A stretch of DNA of 12,797 bases from Alphaproteobacteria bacterium. GTDB lineage: Bacteria; Pseudomonadota; Alphaproteobacteria; Acetobacterales; Acetobacteraceae. Location: NCBI GenBank assembly GCA_013298245.1, contig JAAFHD010000058.1:1-12797 (forward strand), written 5' to 3'. The translations under genes were made by a program, and so were the position numbers. This document shows positions 7,966 through 12,797 of this stretch, in pieces (the stretch's first letter is position 1; every line of letters starts with the position of its first letter). The notes beneath the pieces are model-generated. The model did no database searches and was not told the DNA's origin. It saw nothing but the letters and a program-made list of their open reading frames with translations.

Positions 7966-8031
7966 AAAAACGTCAGACGGGGCGACAACACAGGACCATG
8001 CAGGCGTTATGCGCCAACGCGCTGCCCCGCA

Positions 8032-9366
8032 TCAAGCCTGAATTGCGATGCGCAGCCGTTCCTCCACCCGCGCGCGCCCAATCAGCGGCAGGAATTCCTT
8101 GAGGTCCGGGCCATGATCCTCCCCGGTCAGCACCAGGCGCAGCGGCATGAACAGCGCCTTGCCCTTGCGGCCCGTGGCGGCCTTCACGGCTTCGGTCCAG
8201 GCGGGCCAGGTGGTTTGGTCGAAAGGTTCGGCGGGCAGGGTCTCCAGCGCGGCGCGCAGGAAATCCGCCTGGCCTTCCTGGGTGGGTGGGGCGATGCGGT
8301 CGGTCGCGACATCCCACCAGTGCTTCGCTTCGGAAAACATGTCCAGATTGCCGCGCACGGCGTTCCAGAATTCCTCAGTGGCGCCATCGGGCAGGCGGGG
8401 CGCGGCCTGTTCGAAGGGCATGGCGTGCAGCAGCTTTCGGTTCAGCGCCAGCATCTGCTTCGGGTCGAACCGCGCCGCGGATTTGGACACCGACGTGATG
8501 TCGAAACCCGCCGCCAGATCAGCCGGCATGCCCGCCACCGGATCATGCGCCGTGCCCAGCGCCGCCAGGTAGCCGACCAGCGCCGGCGCCTCCACGCCAT
8601 CACGCCGCATCTGCCGCAGCGAGAGCGAGCCGATGCGCTTGGACAGCGGCCCGCCATCCGCATCCGTCAGCAGTGGCAAATGCGCGAAGCCGATGCGCGT
8701 GATGTCCGCACCCAGCCCCACGAAAATATCCATCTGCACGCCGGTATTCGTCACGTGATCCTCGCCGCGCACGATGTGCGTGATGCGCATGTCGATGTCA
8801 TCGACGACCGAGGTGAAGGTGTAGAGAAAACTGCCATCCGCACGCACCAGCACCGGGTCGGAAATCGCGCTGGTCTTCACCGAACGCGCGCCCAGCACGC
8901 CATCATCCCAGGCGTGCACTTTGCCCGAAAGCTTGAAGCGCCAATGCGGCTTCTTGCCGTTCTCCAAAGCGCGCGCGTACTGCTCCGCATCCATCTTCAG
9001 CGCGCCGCGATCATAGAGCGGCGGGCGGCCCTGGCGCAGGCGCTGTTCGCGCTTGAAGCGCAGCTCTTCCTCCGTCTCGAAGCACGGGTACAGCAGCCCC
9101 AAGGACTTCAGCTTGTTCGCCGCGGCTTCATACAGCGCGTTGCGGTCCTGCTGGCGAACGGGCGGCGAATGCGGGATGCCAAGCCAGCGCAAATCCTCTT
9201 CGATCGCATCGGCGAATTCCTGGCGCGAACGCTCGGTATCCGTGTCATCCAGGCGCAGGATGAACTCGCCACCGTGCTTGGCCGCCAGCAGCGCATTGGT
9301 GATCGCGATGCGCGCATTCCCGACATGCAGGAACCCGGTGGGCGAGGGTGCGAAACGCAGCTTCAT
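8032..9366 (-). CDS. gltX: Glutamate--tRNA ligase, second (GltX2-like) type
   Basis: Class I glutamyl-tRNA synthetase, 444 aa. The N-terminus MKLRFAPSPTGFLHVGNARI carries the HIGH-type motif HVGN at 14-17. LRLDDTDTERSRQEFADAIE, GRPPLYDRGALK, ISDPVLVRADGSFLYT, VVDDIDM and IVRGEDHVTNTGVQ follow. The KMSKS equivalent is the degenerate LSKRIGSLS at 241-249. The short length, the SGK-WDD connective region and this motif match the second GluRS of alphaproteobacteria. In organisms with two copies, the pair often divide labour between tRNA-Glu and tRNA-Gln, the misacylated product going to GatCAB. Which one this copy charges cannot be read here. The start overlaps the preceding stop (ATGA), and its Shine-Dalgarno GAGGAAG lies inside the acidic tail codons of the upstream gene, 7 nt before the ATG. 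Confidence 0.95.
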   Translation of the reverse strand: MKLRFAPSPTGFLHVGNARIAITNALLAAKHGGEFILRLDDTDTERSRQEFADAIEEDLRWLGIPHSPPVRQQDRNALYEAAANKLKSLGLLYPCFETEEELRFKREQRLRQGRPPLYDRGALKMDAEQYARALENGKKPHWRFKLSGKVHAWDDGVLGARSVKTSAISDPVLVRADGSFLYTFTSVVDDIDMRITHIVRGEDHVTNTGVQMDIFVGLGADITRIGFAHLPLLTDADGGPLSKRIGSLSLRQMRRDGVEAPALVGYLAALGTAHDPVAGMPADLAAGFDITSVSKSAARFDPKQMLALNRKLLHAMPFEQAAPRLPDGATEEFWNAVRGNLDMFSEAKHWWDVATDRIAPPTQEGQADFLRAALETLPAEPFDQTTWPAWTEAVKAATGRKGKALFMPLRLVLTGEDHGPDLKEFLPLIGRARVEERLRIAIQA

Positions 9367-9782
9367 TCGTCGTCTTCCTCGTCGCTCTCTTCATCGTCGT
9401 CGTCTTCGTCAACATCGCGGCGCGGGTCCAGCGCGCGCCAATCGCGCTGTTCGCCGTCCTCCGCCAAGGGCCGCGCGGCGAAATCCTTCAACTCGTTCTC
9501 ACTGCGCCAGGCGCCTTCATCGACGCCATCCACCACCGCGTCCTCACCAAAGGCGAACCAGGCCGCGATCACCTGTTCCGCGTTCATCCCCCGTGCGCGG
9601 CACAGCTCCACCGAATCCCGCACATAGCGCCGCGCGAAGGCATTGGCGTGGCCCAGATGGCCGAAGCCGCGCACCACCTCCACCGGCTCAGCGCCATTGC
9701 CGCCCGAGAGGTCCATGATGCGCACGGAAATCCCCGCCGCCGCCTGGCGCAGCGCGAAGATGGGGTCGGTCTCTTCTGTCAT
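9363..9782 (-). CDS. Unknown 139-aa protein with acidic C-terminal tail, upstream of gltX
   Basis: I do not recognise this protein. Residues 1-100 look like a small mixed alpha/beta domain: FALRQAAAGISVRIMDL, then VEVVRGFGHLGHANAFARRY, VRDSVELCRARG and VIAAWFAFGEDAVV. Residues 101-122 are polar, and residues 123-139 are DVDEDDDDEESDEEDDE, 15 of 17 acidic. No signal peptide or membrane segment is seen, so it is cytoplasmic. The start at 9782 (MTEETDPIFAL) is preferred over longer open frames because it is preceded at once by a good promoter and the longer frame overlaps the dehydrogenase. No Shine-Dalgarno is present, consistent with a leaderless message. ATGA coupling to gltX suggests matched amounts or a link to translation (inference). 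The acidic tail may mediate contacts with basic partners, but this is speculative. Confidence 0.8.
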   Translation of the reverse strand: MTEETDPIFALRQAAAGISVRIMDLSGGNGAEPVEVVRGFGHLGHANAFARRYVRDSVELCRARGMNAEQVIAAWFAFGEDAVVDGVDEGAWRSENELKDFAARPLAEDGEQRDWRALDPRRDVDEDDDDEESDEEDDE

Positions 9783-9789
9783 CCGCGCG

Positions 9790-9818
9790 GCTATAGACCC
9801 GGTCGCGCGCTGTGTCAG
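9790..9818 (-). promoter_or_regulatory. Sigma70-like promoter for the unknown-gltX unit
   Basis: On the minus strand a -35 CTGACA (9813-9818) and a -10 TATAGC (9790-9795) are separated by exactly 17 nt. They match 5 of 6 and 4 of 6 consensus bases. The -10 ends 7 nt before the ATG at 9782, so the first transcribed base would be at about 9783-9782, at or next to the start codon. The -35 overlaps the stop codon of the dehydrogenase. The hexamers are seen directly; activity is inferred. Confidence 0.55.
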
Positions 9819-10822
9819 TCCGCGTCCGGCGGAATCACGTTGGTGGCCAGGCCGCGCAGCAGAACGTCGCGCATGGTCTCGGCACTTTTCAGGCGGATAT
9901 CGTCCCATGCCTCGGGCGTGTGGAAGGCGGAGTGCGGCGTGATGATGAGCCGCCCATCCAGCCAGGATTCGCGGGCGCGGTAGGCGCGCAGCAGCGCCGG
10001 CACAGGCTCCACCGGCGGTTCCACCGGGATCACATCCAGCCCCGCGCCGGCGATGCGGCCCGTGCGCAGCGCAGCCTCAAGCGCGTCCAGATCCATGATG
10101 GGGCCGCGCGCGGTGTTCACCACCACGGCGCCCGCGGGCAGCAGCGCGAGTTCGGCCGCGCCCACCATCCCGCGTGTGCCACGCGTCAGCGGCGCGTGGA
10201 TCGACAGCACGTCGGATTGCGCCAGCAGTTCTTCCAGGCTGGCCGCGCGCCGCACGCCGATCGCGCGTTCGGCACCATTTGGGCGCAGCGGGTCGAAGAA
10301 CACCACGTCGAAGCCGAACGCCTTGGCGCGCAACGCCACCGCCGTGCCGATGCGCCCCAGGCCCAGAATGCCGAAGCGCTGCACCGACAAGCGCCGCACC
10401 AGTGGTGTGTCGATCACGCCCCAGGCGGCGGGCGGCGTCGCGCGCTGCGCGTCGTGGTGCAGCGCCAGGCCACGCCGCAATGCCAGCACCAAGGCGATGG
10501 CGTGGTCCGCCACTTCCTCGGTGCCGTAGTCGGGGATGTTGCAGACGGTGATGCCGCGCCGCGCGCATTCCGCGCGGTCCACGCGGTCATAGCCGACGCC
10601 CATCCGCACGACGGCGCGCAGTTTTGGGAAGCGCGCCAGCTGATCGGCGGGCACGGCCATGCGCAGGGTCATCAGTGCATCGGCTTCCGCGCAGAGCGCA
10701 TCCGGGACTTCGGCCAGGGAGGCGCGCGCCCTGCCCTGCAGCACGCGCGCACCGCCGGCGAAGATGCGGTCCTCCAGCGCGGTGTCGGGGTAGAGGCCTT
10801 CGGGTTCCAGGACGTTCAGCAT
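9815..10822 (-). CDS. D-isomer-specific 2-hydroxyacid dehydrogenase (CtBP-like)
   Basis: A 335-aa NAD(P)-dependent D-2-hydroxyacid dehydrogenase, interconverting 2-keto acids and D-2-hydroxy acids in the cytoplasm. The Rossmann loop is GLGRIG at 154-159. D177 at the end of the next strand (FDVVFFDP) favours NAD over NADP. The catalytic trio fits R239 in VVNTARGPIMD, E268 in LDVIPVEPP, and H297 in IITPHSAF. The N-terminal half contains AVVRMGVGYDRVD and NIPDYGTEEVADHAIALVL, as in the CtBP/phosphoglycerate-dehydrogenase-like subgroup. The start at 10822 is 9 nt past the preceding stop and has no obvious Shine-Dalgarno, so it may depend on coupling to the gene upstream. The natural substrate is unknown; SerA itself is unlikely, since no ACT domain is present and the flanks differ. 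Confidence 0.9.
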   Translation of the reverse strand: MLNVLEPEGLYPDTALEDRIFAGGARVLQGRARASLAEVPDALCAEADALMTLRMAVPADQLARFPKLRAVVRMGVGYDRVDRAECARRGITVCNIPDYGTEEVADHAIALVLALRRGLALHHDAQRATPPAAWGVIDTPLVRRLSVQRFGILGLGRIGTAVALRAKAFGFDVVFFDPLRPNGAERAIGVRRAASLEELLAQSDVLSIHAPLTRGTRGMVGAAELALLPAGAVVVNTARGPIMDLDALEAALRTGRIAGAGLDVIPVEPPVEPVPALLRAYRARESWLDGRLIITPHSAFHTPEAWDDIRLKSAETMRDVLLRGLATNVIPPDAD

Positions 10823-10831
10823 GCGCGAAGC

Positions 10832-12352
10832 TTACGCGACGCGGGTGAAACGCAAACCCCGCGCCCGCGCGCCATTCACGACCAGTGCCGCCGCGCCATC
10901 CAGCCGCACATCCCACCACGGGTCGTAGAGGACGCCTGGCATGACGGCGCGCGCGATGTCAGGGCCCAGGCCTTCGACACGGAATGGCCCCGCATTCACC
11001 AGCGGGCCTGCGACATGCAGCGCGCCGTCGGCAGCGATGGTCCAGGTCGCACCCGCATCTGCGCAATGCCAACGGCCGGCCATGGCAGGCGGCATCGTGC
11101 CCCGCATGGCTGGCGATATTGCGGCCGAGGCCCCGGCCTCGAACTGCACGCGGCGCGCGGGCCAATCCAGGGCGAAGCGGAAGGCGCCGCGCTCCGCGTG
11201 CCACAGGCCGTCGGTGCCCAGCCGCAGCGGGAAGGCGATGCCGTGCTGGCGCACCATCACGCGGCCATCCTGGACGAAAAGGTCCAGCGACGTGCCATCC
11301 ATCCACCAGGCGCCGGCGATGTCATCCGGTGCTGGTGCATCCGCCCGCGCGGGCAAATCCAGCGCCGCTTCCAGCACCGCATGGCCCAGCGCGGCGGCGT
11401 CCGCGCCGCCATTGTTGGTGATCGCCACGACCGCCAGTTCCGCGTCCGGCACGGTCAGGAAGGCGGTCTTGAAGCCGGGCCACAGGCCGCCATGCGAGAC
11501 GACGCGATGGCCGCGCCAGCTCTCCACCTCGAGGCCGCGGTGATAGATGTTGGGCAGGCCGTTGGCGAAGGGTTCGGGCGCCGTCAGTTCGGGCGCGACG
11601 GCGCGCATGCGCGATGCCCAGATCAGCAGGTCTTCGACGCACGAGACCAGGCCGCCCTCCCCGCCCAATGCGAAGCCGTGCGGGGCGCGCATCATGCCGG
11701 TTCCGCGGGGGACGTAGCCGGTGGCCAGGCCGGGCACGGGTTCCCAGACATCGGGCGTGTGGCGGGTGCGCGTCATGCCGAGTGGTGCGAAAAAATACTT
11801 GGCCAGGAAGGCCTGCAACGGCATCCCGGATACGGCTTCCACCACGCGCCCCAGCAGGCGGAAATTCGTGTTGGAATAGAGGAAGCGCGTGCCGGGTTCG
11901 AAGTTCACGCCGGTGCTGCGCGCGATGGCGGCGTCCATCGCATCGGCACTGACCGGGTGCGACAAATCCACCCCGCCGGCGCGCAGCAATTCCAGCATGT
12001 CGCGCAGACCGGCGCTGTTGCGCATCAGGTGGTCCAGCGTGACCGCCGCACCCCATGCAGGCAGGCCGGGCAGGTGTTGGCCGATCGTGTCGCACACATC
12101 CAGCCGGCCCTCGCGCGCCAACAGCATGATGGCGGCGCAGGTGAATTGCTTGGAGACGGAGGCGATGCGGAACAGCGTGTTGGTGTCGATGCGCGTGCCG
12201 GCCTCGATGCTGGCCAGGCCGGCGTGGCGGTGCGCGATGATCTGGCCAGCGCGGGCGATGCCGATGGTCGCACCTGGCCCGCCATCGGGCAGCAGCGCGT
12301 CCAGCCGGCGGTGCAGCGCCAGGTCTGACAGCGCGGTCACCGGGCCAGCCAT
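10832..12352 (-). CDS. Serine hydrolase of the beta-lactamase/S12 class, D-aminopeptidase-like
   Basis: A 506-aa penicillin-binding-protein-like serine hydrolase. The active-site signature is complete: SVSK with S65 and K68, YSN at 159-161, and HGG at 287-289 in place of the beta-lactamase KTG. The stretches SVSKQFTCA, NSAGLRD and FEPGTRFLYSNTNFRLLG closely recall the Ochrobactrum D-aminopeptidase (MEROPS S12). That enzyme has the same length and the same plan, a catalytic domain followed by two C-terminal beta-barrel domains. Residues about 340-506 here would be those barrels. D-aminopeptidase removes N-terminal D-residues from short peptides; the actual substrate here is unproven. No signal peptide is seen, so it is cytoplasmic. 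The start at 12352 overlaps the upstream gene by 16 nt; a GTG at 12340, whose GTGA overlaps that stop, is an alternative start four codons later. Confidence 0.88.
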   Translation of the reverse strand: MAGPVTALSDLALHRRLDALLPDGGPGATIGIARAGQIIAHRHAGLASIEAGTRIDTNTLFRIASVSKQFTCAAIMLLAREGRLDVCDTIGQHLPGLPAWGAAVTLDHLMRNSAGLRDMLELLRAGGVDLSHPVSADAMDAAIARSTGVNFEPGTRFLYSNTNFRLLGRVVEAVSGMPLQAFLAKYFFAPLGMTRTRHTPDVWEPVPGLATGYVPRGTGMMRAPHGFALGGEGGLVSCVEDLLIWASRMRAVAPELTAPEPFANGLPNIYHRGLEVESWRGHRVVSHGGLWPGFKTAFLTVPDAELAVVAITNNGGADAAALGHAVLEAALDLPARADAPAPDDIAGAWWMDGTSLDLFVQDGRVMVRQHGIAFPLRLGTDGLWHAERGAFRFALDWPARRVQFEAGASAAISPAMRGTMPPAMAGRWHCADAGATWTIAADGALHVAGPLVNAGPFRVEGLGPDIARAVMPGVLYDPWWDVRLDGAAALVVNGARARGLRFTRVA

Positions 12353-12797
12353 GCGTGCAGCAGCACGCCCTCGGCCAGCTTGTTCTGGATGGTGAAGTCG
12401 GTGTCGTCGGGGCCGCCGCGCGTGGGGTCACTGAACCAACGCCAGAGGAAGACGCCCTCTACGCTCGGGCGGTCCAGGCGGCGCAGCCAGCGGGCGATGA
12501 CTTCGGCCTGCACGCGTTGGTCAGCGATGCTGGGGCGGTCTTCGGCGCTTAAGGCCGGGGCGGCGGCGGCGCTGGCGGCGGAGCGCACGCCGATTTCGCC
12601 GACCCAGATGCGCTTGCGGGTGCGTTCGGCCAGGCGGTCCAGGCGTTCGGCCTCGCGCTGCATGGGCGCTTCCCAATCCGGCGCGCGGTCATCGGCGCCG
12701 AGGGGGCGGAAGATGCGCACGCCCACCGCGTCCAGCAGGGACCAATGGGGGAAGGCCTCGGCTTCGTCGGTGTCGGTGGCGATGTAGGTCAGGCGGC
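12337..12797 (-). CDS. GH113-like glycoside hydrolase, C-terminal part (enters from right edge)
   Basis: The last 152 residues of a TIM-barrel glycoside hydrolase. The order of motifs matches the C-terminal half of GH113-type beta-mannanase-like proteins: LTYIATDTD, then FPHWSLLDAVGVRIFRPLG, KRIWVGEIGVRSAAS, GVFLWRWFSDP and GGPDDTDFTIQNK. The glutamate in WVGEIG (about residue 67 of the visible part) occupies the nucleophile position of the family. The acid/base and the N-terminus lie outside the window, so location and signal peptide cannot be judged. An alanine-rich stretch after the nucleophile (SAASAAAAPALS) is unusual and may be a loop. It overlaps the D-aminopeptidase-like gene, so the two are coupled. 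Many bacterial GH113-like proteins are uncharacterised, so mannanase activity should not be assumed. Confidence 0.75.
   Translation of the reverse strand, partial: RLTYIATDTDEAEAFPHWSLLDAVGVRIFRPLGADDRAPDWEAPMQREAERLDRLAERTRKRIWVGEIGVRSAASAAAAPALSAEDRPSIADQRVQAEVIARWLRRLDRPSVEGVFLWRWFSDPTRGGPDDTDFTIQNKLAEGVLLHAWLAR

Noticed and set aside
6091..9627. A plus-strand open frame of more than 1,100 codons opposite trmJ, cysS and gltX
   Set aside because: It lies antisense to three well-identified genes, has Arg/Ala/His-rich composition with no domain, and arises because stop codons are rare opposite GC-rich codons.
9812..12328. A plus-strand open frame of about 840 codons opposite the dehydrogenase and the S12 hydrolase
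   Set aside because: Same cause: antisense shadow of two enzymes with complete catalytic motifs; no recognisable protein or start signal.
10832..12352. Antibiotic-resistance beta-lactamase
   Set aside because: The HGG third motif, the length with C-terminal barrels, and the likeness to D-aminopeptidase argue against a true beta-lactamase; no signal peptide is present.

Overview
The window is very GC-rich and gene-dense, and its genes use GC-ending codons throughout. Several things point to an alphaproteobacterium, most likely of the Acetobacteraceae (Roseomonas-like). These are an alphaproteobacterial-type malate dehydrogenase start, the second (GltX2-like) type of glutamyl-tRNA synthetase, and several extracytoplasmic Bug/TctC-type solute receptors lying next to a CaiB-family CoA-transferase and a LysR regulator. 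This placement is inferred from protein style, not from a database search.

Layout. 1-206 (-): first 68 codons of malate dehydrogenase, running off the left edge. 207-434: the largest gene-free stretch (228 bp), with one perfect hairpin and no gene I can support. 435-1334 (-) and 1404-3454 (+): a LysR-type regulator diverging from a two-gene unit, CaiB/BaiF CoA-transferase plus Bug receptor, overlapping by 7 nt. The 69-bp divergent region is crowded with small inverted repeats. 3436-3470: a strong hairpin between convergent genes. 3485-3868 (-): a small secreted protein of unknown function.

3975-12797 is one continuous minus-strand series of closely packed genes. In transcription order they are: C-terminal end of a GH113-like glycoside hydrolase (enters from the right edge), a D-aminopeptidase-like S12 serine hydrolase, a CtBP-like D-2-hydroxyacid dehydrogenase, a 139-aa unknown protein with an acidic tail, GltX2-type GluRS, CysS, a TrmJ/TrmH-type RNA 2'-O-methyltransferase, an alpha/beta hydrolase, and a frameshifted Bug receptor. 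Many neighbours overlap (ATGA junctions at 9363-9366 and 4912-4915), which suggests translational coupling. A good sigma70-like promoter at 9790-9818 would start transcription almost exactly on the start codon of the unknown gene. It would therefore separate a translation/tRNA unit (unknown-gltX-cysS-trmJ) from the catabolic trio upstream.

How the genes work together. The LysR-CaiB-Bug module looks like regulated capture and CoA activation of an unidentified carboxylic acid; no TctA/TctB membrane subunits lie in the window. The core of the long minus series is tRNA charging and modification. I found no CRISPR array, tRNA/rRNA, insertion sequence, phage gene or defence system. The most notable items are the disrupted Bug receptor, the likely leaderless transcript before gltX, the acidic-tail/Shine-Dalgarno overlap, and the palindrome-rich LysR-CaiB intergenic region.
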